28,264 bases of DNA, from positions 1 to 28,264 of IMG/VR virus record IMGVR_UViG_3300009151_000296; one strand, 5' to 3'. A program made the position numbers and the translations under genes. Below are positions 15,101 to 21,029 of the stretch, piece after piece. How positions within the stretch are numbered: the stretch's first letter is position 1; the number at the start of each line of letters is the position of its first letter. The stretch is from a virus. Below the pieces are notes generated by a model. The model did not search any database. It had not been told where the DNA came from and was given only the letters and a program-made list of their open reading frames with translations.

Positions 15101-17845
15101 GGTGTCATAACAGGAAGTTCGTCTAGTGTTACTGGTAACGTAGACGGCGGCAATATCAACACCGGTGGACAAGTAAGTGCTACTGCCACAATCACAGGTG
15201 GCAATTTGGCCACAGGTGGTACAGTAAGTGCTACTGGCAACATCACAGGCGGAAACGTTTTAACAAGTGGTTCTGGTGGTGCAATTAGTGGCAGTGGTAA
15301 CATCACAGGCGGAAACATCCTGACCAGCGGCGTAGTAAGTGCAACCAGCGGTGTCACTGGTGGCAATATTGTTATTGCTGGCAACACTGTCAACATGCTG
15401 AACCCAGGTGGCACAATACAAGTCAACAGTGGCAACGCCAACACAAACTTCAGCGTAAGTGGTACAGCTGCCAATGTGTTCTTTGTCAATGCAACCACCA
15501 ACACAGCCAGCTTTGGATCAAGCGCACAGACTGTCAATGCCGTTGTAGCGTTCAACAGTACCAATTCAATCTTGTTACCAGCTGGTACGCAAGGTCAGCG
15601 TCCGGCCACAGGCGTTACTGGTATGTTGCGCTTCAACAGCACAACCAACAGTATAGAAATATACAACAACAGTGCTTGGATAGGTGTTGGCTCCACAGTG
15701 TTTACAGTTATCACTGATCAACAGTTTGCTGGTGATGGTGCTTGCACAGTGTTTACCTTGTCCAATACTTCAACCACAGCTGCAACAATTGTCAGTATCA
15801 ACGGTGTGTTGCAGATACCAACTTCGGCTTACAGTGTAAGTGGAACCACATTGACATTTACAGAAGCACCGGCCACAGCTGACTTGATCGACGTTCGTGC
15901 ATTGACCACAACAACAACCTTGTTGAGTTTGACCAACGTAAGTGCCAATGCTTCAGTTGGAGTCAGTGACACCACAAACATTGTTACTATAACAGGTACA
16001 GCAAACGTTGTGGGTGATTTGGTTGTGTCAGGCAATGCTACCATTCTTGGTAACGTGGCCACCAACTCAATTATAAATGGCATCAGTTCTGTAACGATTC
16101 CAACTCCGGGCGGCAATGTGGTCATCGACGTGGGCAACACCAACGATATAGCCACCTTCACAACCAATTCGATGGAAATTCATGGTAATATTTTGCCACA
16201 AAGCAACGTTACCTACAGTTTGGGCAGCACAACACAACGCTTTAAAGATCTATGGTTAAGTGGCAATACAATTTACTTGGGTAATGCACTGATCAGTGCC
16301 AATGCCACAGCCATTGTGATGACCAATCCAGCCGGTGGACAAACTGTGTTAGCTGGCGCAACTACAACAAGCAGCGTGGCTGGTAACATCACTGGTGGCA
16401 ACATCCTAACTGGTGGTATTGTAAGTGCATTTGGTAACATTATCACTGGTACCAATACCAGCACTCCGGGCTACATTGGTATAGGTACAACTACTCCTGA
16501 TTGTGAACTTAATATTTTAGGCAACCCACAGACTGTAAATTATCCTGTAACAGGTAACAGCACCACACTGGGAACAGAAATACACATAGTTGGTGCGGAT
16601 AGTTCACAAACTCGTATTGTTCAAGATGCATTTGGTACAGGTGCATACGTGGCGTTTACTGGACGTGCTGCTAGAAATACTGCGGCCAGTCCATCACAGA
16701 CCCAGAGCGGAGACTATATTGCTCAGTTTACTGGACGCGGATTCAGTAGTGGAAGTTTACAATTTGGTAATGCATCAACTGGTTTATTAGCCATAACAGC
16801 TGCAGAAGCGTTCACTGATACCAGTCGTGCTACCAACGTGCAGATATTGACCACAGCATCGGGAGCAATTAGCCCTACTGCTGTAGCCACATTCAGCAGT
16901 GCCGCAGGATTAAGCGTAGCTGGCAACATTACTGGAAGTTACATTCTTGGTAACGGTAGTCAACTGAGTGGCATTGATGCCACACAGATAATCAGTGGCA
17001 CATCAAACTTAAAAGTTACAACTTCCGGTGGTAATATTGCAGCCAGTGTTGGTGGAACCAGTAACGTGGCTGTTTGGGCATCAACAGGTGTTTACATTAC
17101 AGGATTGGCAAGTGTCACCGGCACAGTAACTGCCGCAAGTGTAGTGGGCGGTGTGATTACCGGTAGTTCAACCAGTGTTAGTGGTACTGTAACAGCTGCA
17201 TCGGTAGTGGGCGGTGTGATTACCGGTAGTTCAACCAGTGTTAGTGGTACTGTAACAGCTGCATCGGTAGTGGGTGGTGTGATTACAGGATCAAGTTCAA
17301 GTGTCACTGGCACAGTTACTGGTGGCAACATTGTAACAGCTGGTCAACTTACAGTCAACTCAGGTGCCAATGTCACAGCAATCGTCAACGGTGCAACAAC
17401 AGGTGTAGGTAATATTGGCTCAAGCACAGTGGGATTCAACACTGTATTTGCCAAAGCAACCACAGCACAATACGCTGACTTGGCAGAGAAATACACAGCC
17501 GACGCTGAGTATGCTCCAGGCACAGTGGTGGTGTTTGGCGGTACAGCCGAAGTCACAGTCAACGCTGTAGATGCAGATCGCAAGGTAGCTGGTGTAGTGT
17601 CTACTGACCCTGGTTTCTTAATGAATGAAGGATTACACAGCGAGTTTGCAGTGGCTGTTGCGTTAACCGGACGTGTGCCAACCTTGGTTGTTGGACCAGT
17701 CCGCAAGGGGGACTTGATGGTGGCCGCAGGACTGGGCCGTGCCAGAGCCGAAGCTGATCCTCGAGTTGGATCAGTAATTGGTAAAGCACTGGAAGACTTT
17801 GATGGTGCAGAAGGCACAATAGAAATTGTTGTAGGACGTTTCTAA
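12167..17845 (+). CDS. Giant repeat-rich tail fibre protein
   Basis: 1892 residues. In order: N-terminal fibre module with NLTVSGTTTNVDTVNTLIAD (about 50-69) and TIGLRGSQQSAVLAWQESAK; four 17-residue repeats (160-227); ten 21-residue repeats (280-489); INNLADPVADQDAATKVYVD (about 532-551) with a conserved ligand-like module (about 557-706); eleven more 21-residue repeats (760-990); an LPAGTQGQRPATG module (about 1140-1175) and an NGVLQIPTSAYSVSG module (about 1185-1245); a LWLSGNTIYLGNALI stem; a SQLSGIDATQIISGTSNLK module; three 21-residue repeats (1653-1715); and a C-terminal domain (about 1759-1892) with YADLAEKYTADAEYAPG and GRVPTLVVGPVRKGDLM, which is also at the end of the 21030 gene. 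It is likely the main long fibre. The repeats probably form an extended beta shaft, which is inferred. GGAG ribosome site at 12157. Confidence 0.85.
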   Translation: MAVTRINNNQVTDAVTGNTLVGINAGTKIQPYSITATRIANNLTYGSDLTITGNLTVSGTTTNVDTVNTLIADPLITLADGQVTGTPTLDIGTIGLRGSQQSAVLAWQESAKEFVTALSSTTVSNTTFTLSAYANLHSGNTIHQGTTSLVGNLIGAVNATATITGGNLATPGTASATGTITGGNLATGGTASATGTITGGNLATGGTASATGTITGGNVLTGGQVSATGNGTFGNISTAGTFSAASLSASGNITGGNLLTGGYVSATGNGTFGNISTAGTATAASTVGGVITGSSASVTGGVTAASVAGGVITGTSTSVTGSQSAASTVGGVITGSSSSVTGTQTAASTVGGVITGSSSSVTGTQTAASTVGGVITGSSASVTGGVTASSVAGGVITGTSTSVTGSQTAASTVGGVITGSSTSVTGSQSAASTVGGVITGSSVSVTGTATAASTVGGVITGSSTSVTGSQSAASTVGGVITGSSVSVSGNVTGGNVLTNYIYSVTTGDTLTINAQTISLNPTGNVGMNNRYINNLADPVADQDAATKVYVDTVAQGLDPKASVVYATAANIAPYTYNNGTSGVGATITLTATGNLTIDGSIVTANSRVLIKNEVGAFVNNTTQSAAFNGIYVVTTAGAPGVAAVLTRATDFNQPAEIPGAFTFVEAGTVNSDTGWVCTTNSPVTIGTTQIIFTQFSGAGSYTAGTALSLTGTQFNVLYDTSGNATIGVNGSNQLYIPAGAILTTPNIGAATGTSVSVSGAVTAASTVGGVITGSSVSVTGTATAASTVGGVITGSSSSVTGTQTAASTVGGVITGSSVSVSGGVTASSVAGGVITGTSTSVTGSQTAASTVGGVITGTSTSVTGSQTAASTVGGVITGSSSSVTGTQTAASTVGGVITGTSTSVTGSQTAASTVGGVITGSSSSVTGTQTAASTVGGVITGSSSSVTGTQSAASTVGGVITGSSSSVTGTQTAASTVGGVITGSSSSVTGNVDGGNINTGGQVSATATITGGNLATGGTVSATGNITGGNVLTSGSGGAISGSGNITGGNILTSGVVSATSGVTGGNIVIAGNTVNMLNPGGTIQVNSGNANTNFSVSGTAANVFFVNATTNTASFGSSAQTVNAVVAFNSTNSILLPAGTQGQRPATGVTGMLRFNSTTNSIEIYNNSAWIGVGSTVFTVITDQQFAGDGACTVFTLSNTSTTAATIVSINGVLQIPTSAYSVSGTTLTFTEAPATADLIDVRALTTTTTLLSLTNVSANASVGVSDTTNIVTITGTANVVGDLVVSGNATILGNVATNSIINGISSVTIPTPGGNVVIDVGNTNDIATFTTNSMEIHGNILPQSNVTYSLGSTTQRFKDLWLSGNTIYLGNALISANATAIVMTNPAGGQTVLAGATTTSSVAGNITGGNILTGGIVSAFGNIITGTNTSTPGYIGIGTTTPDCELNILGNPQTVNYPVTGNSTTLGTEIHIVGADSSQTRIVQDAFGTGAYVAFTGRAARNTAASPSQTQSGDYIAQFTGRGFSSGSLQFGNASTGLLAITAAEAFTDTSRATNVQILTTASGAISPTAVATFSSAAGLSVAGNITGSYILGNGSQLSGIDATQIISGTSNLKVTTSGGNIAASVGGTSNVAVWASTGVYITGLASVTGTVTAASVVGGVITGSSTSVSGTVTAASVVGGVITGSSTSVSGTVTAASVVGGVITGSSSSVTGTVTGGNIVTAGQLTVNSGANVTAIVNGATTGVGNIGSSTVGFNTVFAKATTAQYADLAEKYTADAEYAPGTVVVFGGTAEVTVNAVDADRKVAGVVSTDPGFLMNEGLHSEFAVAVALTGRVPTLVVGPVRKGDLMVAAGLGRARAEADPRVGSVIGKALEDFDGAEGTIEIVVGRF
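12644..12847 (+). repeat. 51-bp tandem repeats, 4 copies, in frame
   Basis: Four 51-bp units start at 12644, 12695, 12746 and 12797. Each encodes a 17-residue unit of the type TGTITGGNLATGGTASA. Copies 2 and 3 are identical at DNA level; copy 1 differs at a few bases and copy 4 diverges in its second half. This suggests recent tandem duplication inside the fibre gene. Confidence 0.9.
13004..13633 (+). repeat. 63-bp tandem repeat block 1, 10 copies
   Basis: Ten in-frame 63-bp units encode 21-residue repeats of the form TQTAASTVGGVITGSSSSVTG, with variants at positions 1-2 (TA, GV, SQ, TQ) and at the Ser/Thr position near the end. Third codon positions differ between many copies while the protein is kept. 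A 98-bp stretch at 13403-13500 recurs without change at 13529-13626. Confidence 0.93.
14444..15136 (+). repeat. 63-bp tandem repeat block 2, 11 copies
   Basis: Eleven in-frame 63-bp units of the same 21-residue family as block 1, separated from it by about 810 bp of non-repeat fibre sequence. The unit order (AV, TA, TQ, GV, SQ, SQ, TQ, SQ, TQ, TQ, TQ) differs from block 1. Confidence 0.93.
17123..17311 (+). repeat. 63-bp tandem repeat block 3, 3 copies
   Basis: Three units of the form TVTAASVVGGVITGSSTSVSG, with Val-Val instead of Thr-Val. The 63 bp at 17141-17203 and 17204-17266 are identical, which points to a very recent duplication. Confidence 0.92.
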
Positions 17846-17864
17846 ACAGGTAAAACTGTACCGG

Positions 17865-17889
17865 ATAGGGTCTTCGGACCCTATTTTTA
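17865..17889 (+). terminator. Rho-independent terminator after giant fibre
   Basis: ATAGGGTC pairs with GACCCTAT around a TTCG tetraloop and is followed by a T-run. It lies 20 bases after the fibre stop codon and just before a late promoter variant. Confidence 0.92.
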
Positions 17890-17892
17890 TTG

Positions 17893-17900
17893 TATAAGTA
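17893..17900 (+). promoter_or_regulatory. Late promoter variant (TATAAGTA)
   Basis: TATAAGTA matches the T4 late consensus TATAAATA except for one G. Expected start near 17906, then an AAAAGGA ribosome site and ATG 17917. It follows the terminator directly. Confidence 0.6.
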
Positions 17901-17916
17901 AACAAAAGGATATCAA

Positions 17917-18246
17917 ATGTCATTACCAAAATCAGTAACAATTGGCCCAGGATGGTCAATTGGCCCAGGATGGACCATGGGTGTAGGTAATTACGCTGGT
18001 CAAACAACGCCAACTAGCGTTCAAAACGTAGCTGGCTCTGATAGTACCACTGGATTCTTTTATGTTGGTGGTGCTGGTTGGAGCACAATATCTGGAACGC
18101 CAAATTTAAGCAATGTTGCTGCTGGTTGGTTAGTGGTTCAACTTCCTGGAGCCACGGTGGTCAGCGTTGATTCAGGAGCACAAACAATCACCATTACAGG
18201 TGGAACTTTTATTAGTGGATCATTTTACACATTTACAGGAGTATAA
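17917..18246 (+). CDS. Small virion-type protein with GPGWSIGPGW N-terminus
   Basis: 109 residues. The N-terminus contains VTIGPGWSIGPGWTMGVG (about residues 7-24), in which GPGW is repeated. The rest is a Gly/Thr/Ser-rich beta domain ending TISGSFYTFTGV-like (GGTFISGSFYTFTGV). No signal peptide, cysteine or membrane segment. AAAAGGA lies upstream of the ATG. The next gene starts 3 bases after the stop and has the same N-terminal motif, so the two are probably made from one mRNA and share an attachment partner. The role is unknown; a small fibre or tip protein is plausible. Confidence 0.65.
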   Translation: MSLPKSVTIGPGWSIGPGWTMGVGNYAGQTTPTSVQNVAGSDSTTGFFYVGGAGWSTISGTPNLSNVAAGWLVVQLPGATVVSVDSGAQTITITGGTFISGSFYTFTGV

Positions 18247-18249
18247 TTA

Positions 18250-18993
18250 ATGGTAGCACCAGTAACAGTGAGTGTTGGACCTGGGTGGTCAATTGGCCCA
18301 GGATGGAGCCTTGGATATGCTCCGGTACCACCTGCACTGATTCTCAATCTTGACGCAGCCAACTACTCAGCTGTTCCTACGAATGGCAGCACAATAGCGG
18401 GTACAGGCAGCTACACCATAACAACATTGAACCCGGGTGGTAGTATGTCGTGGTCTGCTGCTAACGGTGGAATATTTCGTAAGACCGCAGATACTGACAC
18501 AGACTTTTTGACATTTGGACCAGATTACTCAGCCACATCAGAAGACTATACAGTAATGATGGTCTATAGATCGCAAACTGGAGCATTGGGTAGATTGTTA
18601 AATGCCAACAGTGCCGCTCCAGACTGGTTAGCGGGCTTGTGGGGCAGCGGTGGCGGCGTCCAGGACGTTTTCTACAATGGTAACTTTGTGGGTGGCACTA
18701 CGCCACAGAACAATGCGTGGCAATTCATATGGGCCACATACAATGGCAACGCAGGATCACCACTATCGCAAAACTATGTTGCCAACTCAACTGTTCCAAC
18801 AACTACCTTTGGTACTGATACTAGCAACGGTGGATTTGCAGGCTTGAGATTGTTTGGTAGATATTCTGACGCTACTACCAGCACAGAAGTACCAACTGCT
18901 GATGTAGGCTTGGTCAAAGTATGGAACGGTGTGTTGCCGCTGTCAGAAATACAAACACAATGGAGTGCTTATCGGACAAGATTTGGATATTAA
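18250..18993 (+). CDS. LamG/concanavalin-like lectin-type adhesin
   Basis: 247 residues. The N-terminus VTVSVGPGWSIGPGWSLGYA copies that of the gene before. From about residue 28, ALILNLDAANYSAVPTNGST opens a domain that looks like the laminin-G/concanavalin jelly-roll found in phage and bacterial surface proteins: FRKTADTDTDFLTFG, DYTVMMVYRS, WQFIWATYNGNAGS and the ending DVGLVKVWNGVLPLSEIQTQ then WSAYRTRFGY, typical for the last strands of that fold. Such domains often bind glycans. A GGAG ribosome site stands 9 bases before ATG 18250, inside the end of the preceding gene. It probably serves as a receptor-binding or decoration protein; the ligand is unknown. A terminator follows at 19016. 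Confidence 0.72.
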   Translation: MVAPVTVSVGPGWSIGPGWSLGYAPVPPALILNLDAANYSAVPTNGSTIAGTGSYTITTLNPGGSMSWSAANGGIFRKTADTDTDFLTFGPDYSATSEDYTVMMVYRSQTGALGRLLNANSAAPDWLAGLWGSGGGVQDVFYNGNFVGGTTPQNNAWQFIWATYNGNAGSPLSQNYVANSTVPTTTFGTDTSNGGFAGLRLFGRYSDATTSTEVPTADVGLVKVWNGVLPLSEIQTQWSAYRTRFGY

Positions 18994-19015
18994 ACTACTA
19001 TTTCCACTGTAAAAT

Positions 19016-19041
19016 AGGACTCCGCGCAGTCCTGTTTTTTT
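19016..19041 (+). terminator. Rho-independent terminator
   Basis: AGGACT (19016-19021) pairs with AGTCCT (19028-19033) around a six-base loop, followed by G and seven T. It ends the 17917-18993 unit. The next late promoter begins two bases after the T-run. Confidence 0.88.
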
Positions 19042-19042
19042 G

Positions 19043-19050
19043 GCTAAATA
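19043..19050 (+). promoter_or_regulatory. Late promoter (GCTAAATA)
   Basis: TGGCTAAATATTGC immediately follows the terminator. Expected start near 19056, 16 bases before ATG 19072. Confidence 0.7.
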
Positions 19051-19071
19051 TTGCATACTAATGGAACTACA

Positions 19072-20784
19072 ATGGGATTAACCAAACCACGTGCCGCGCA
19101 GATATTTAACTTAGACTACAAACAGGCTACACGAGTAGTAGCCACGGTCAGCGTCTCATTGAGTGGCGGCGCCCCTAGTAGTGTAGATGGTGTTAGTCTC
19201 TCCACCGGCGACCGGGTGCTAGTTACAGCACAAACTACCGGCAGTCAAAACGGATTATACTACGTAATTACTGTAGGATCTGGATCAAACGGTACCTGGG
19301 CTAGAACCAGTGACGGCAACGACAACGGCGAAATTGAAGCTGGAATGATTGTGATGGTCACTGAAGGTGTGATTTATGCTGACACACAGTGGAAACTGAT
19401 CACAGATGATCCGATTACCATTGGAACTACATCACTATCTTTTACTCAAAACTATAGTGCAAATTCAATATCTGGCGGCTCAAGTAATGTAACAGTCTAT
19501 TCAAACGCCAACGTCGTTATCAGCAGTGCCGGCACGGCCAACGTATTAACTGTAAGCTCAACTGGCACCGTTACTACCGGAACAGCATCAGTTACAGGAA
19601 ACATTACTGGTGGCAATATTTCGGCTTCCAAGTATATAGGTACCGCAGTAAGTGTCACTGGTAATGTGACAGCAGCATCAACTGTTGGTGGAGTGATTAC
19701 TGGCACAAGCGCCAGTGTCACAGCTAATGTCACTGCTGGTAACATGTTAACTGGTGGATTAATTAGTGCTACCGGTAATGTTACCAGCGGTAACCTATTA
19801 ACAGGTGGATTGATCAGTGCTACAGGCAATGTCACTGGCAATTACTTTTTAGGCAACGTATTTTTTGCCAGTGGTATTACTGCCAGTAAAATTTACAACG
19901 GAACCAGCGAAGCCAATGTTGGTACTAGTGGCGGCAATGCCAACATCAGCATAGGCGGAACAAGTAATGTAGTGGTGTTTGCCTCAACTGGAGAATATGT
20001 CTCTGGTCTATTAAGTGTAACCGGTAATATCACCGGCGGTAATAGTTCAGCCACCAACTACACAGGAACCAACGTCAGTGTTACAGGAACTGCAACTGCT
20101 GCTAGCACAGTGGGTGGTGTAATTACAGGTTCAAGTGTCAGCGTCAGTGGCTCACAAACAGCCGCATCAACTGTGGGTGGTGTTATTACCGGAACTTCTG
20201 CTTCGGTTACAGGCACTGTAACTGCTGCCAGTGTAGTAGGTGGTGTGATTACAGGTAGTTCAACCAGCGTTAGTGGCACACAAACTGCGGCTTCTACCGT
20301 GGGCGGAGTTATTACGGGTAGTTCGGTATCAGTAAATGGTAACGTGACTGGCGGCAACGTCTTGACTGGCGGTGTAGTAAGCACAACAGGCAACGTCACT
20401 GGGAATTATTTTTTAGGCAATGTATTCTACGCCAACGGCATCACTGCTAGTAAAATTTACAATGGAACCAGTGAGGTCAATGTTGGAACCAGCGGTGGCA
20501 ATGCCAACATCAGCATAGGTGGAACCAGCAATGTGGCTGTGTTTTCCACCGCTGGTGCGTATTTTAACGGAAACCTTGTTCCGGCTGTATCAAACACATA
20601 CAGTCTAGGAAGTTCAACCAACCGCTGGGCCAATTTATGGTTAACCGGCAATACTATTTATTTGGGCAACAGCACTATCACTAGTGCTGCCAGTGGCGAT
20701 GTCATTATCGACTCTTCGGGTAGTTTTGCTGTGCCGGTAGGTTCAACCGCCCAGCGCAGTGCAGTTCAAGGAGCCATACGTTAA
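19072..20784 (+). CDS. Tail fibre protein, interrupted by frameshift near its end
   Basis: 570 residues up to the stop. The N-terminal module (about 10-135: NLDYKQATRVVATV, GDRVLVTAQTTGSQNGLYYV, DDPITIGTTSLSFTQ) is a diverged copy of residues 557-706 of the giant fibre. Then come TGGN-type repeats, one isolated and four tandem 21-residue repeats, and two copies of a module with ITASKIYNGTSE and GGNANISIGGTSNV (about 263-310 and 448-495). The end has LGSSTNRWANLWLTGNTIYL and VPVGSTAQRSAVQGAIR, then TAA. That last motif normally goes on with an aromatic residue and NTTVG; this continuation is in the +1 frame (see 20783-21004). So the gene is probably frameshifted, or the sequence has an error here. 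ATG 19072 is chosen over a TTG at 19051, which overlaps the promoter. Confidence 0.75.
   Translation: MGLTKPRAAQIFNLDYKQATRVVATVSVSLSGGAPSSVDGVSLSTGDRVLVTAQTTGSQNGLYYVITVGSGSNGTWARTSDGNDNGEIEAGMIVMVTEGVIYADTQWKLITDDPITIGTTSLSFTQNYSANSISGGSSNVTVYSNANVVISSAGTANVLTVSSTGTVTTGTASVTGNITGGNISASKYIGTAVSVTGNVTAASTVGGVITGTSASVTANVTAGNMLTGGLISATGNVTSGNLLTGGLISATGNVTGNYFLGNVFFASGITASKIYNGTSEANVGTSGGNANISIGGTSNVVVFASTGEYVSGLLSVTGNITGGNSSATNYTGTNVSVTGTATAASTVGGVITGSSVSVSGSQTAASTVGGVITGTSASVTGTVTAASVVGGVITGSSTSVSGTQTAASTVGGVITGSSVSVNGNVTGGNVLTGGVVSTTGNVTGNYFLGNVFYANGITASKIYNGTSEVNVGTSGGNANISIGGTSNVAVFSTAGAYFNGNLVPAVSNTYSLGSSTNRWANLWLTGNTIYLGNSTITSAASGDVIIDSSGSFAVPVGSTAQRSAVQGAIR
20089..20340 (+). repeat. 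63-bp tandem repeats, 4 copies, in second fibre gene
   Basis: Four in-frame 63-bp units of the same 21-residue family as in the 12167 gene (TATAASTVGGVITGSSVSVSG and relatives). A further single unit lies at about 19665-19728. The family is thus shared between two fibre genes. Confidence 0.9.
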
Positions 20785-21004
20785 TACCACAGTTGGTGCA
20801 TTTGAAACATACGATGGCGTGGGTTGGAATACCTTAGCTTATGGAACACAAACAGACTTTCCATTTGGTGATTACGGCAGTGTCAGTGACGCAGCCACTA
20901 CCGATGCATTTGGAGTATCTATAGCGGCCACATTTGATTGTGGATCCGAAGGCCCATATAGCTACACCGATTTGGCCACTGGTGAAGCCTGGGTCGGCGC
21001 ATAA
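20783..21004 (+). pseudogene. Detached C-terminal end of the 19072 fibre (+1 frame)
   Basis: This frame reads NTTVGAFETYDGVGWNTLAYG and continues to TAA at 21002-21004, ending DLATGEAWVGA. The first part is the second half of a fibre module whose first half (VPVGSTAQRSAVQGAIR) ends the preceding frame. In the three intact copies of the module here, the R is followed by Y or F and then N. Here one T remains between the CGT and AAT codons, so two bases of an aromatic codon appear to be missing. No plausible own start exists; the first GTG in this frame, at 20759, lies inside the fibre gene. Confidence 0.72.
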
Positions 21005-21007
21005 ATA
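21000..21007 (+). promoter_or_regulatory. Late promoter (CATAAATA)
   Basis: GCGCATAAATATAG overlaps the stop codon of the fibre remnant. Expected start near 21013, followed by an AAGGAT ribosome site and ATG 21030. Confidence 0.72.
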
Positions 21008-21029
21008 TAGCAGTATATAAGGATAATTC

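Noticed and set aside
12644-15136. CRISPR array or non-coding satellite
   Set aside because: The repeats are continuous multiples of three, in frame, with no spacers; they encode protein repeats.
14362-15564. A 400-codon open frame on the minus strand (PVITPPTVLAAV repeats), with similar ones at 12952-13635 and 20058-20399
   Set aside because: These are shadows of the 63-bp coding repeat. A repeat without stops in the antisense frame yields a long antisense frame automatically; there is no promoter or ribosome site for them.
20779-20790. Programmed +1 frameshift at CGT-TAA-T
   Set aside because: A slip from CGU to GUU would pair poorly and no stimulator is obvious. A simple two-base deletion or sequencing error explains the missing aromatic codon better; kept only as an alternative.
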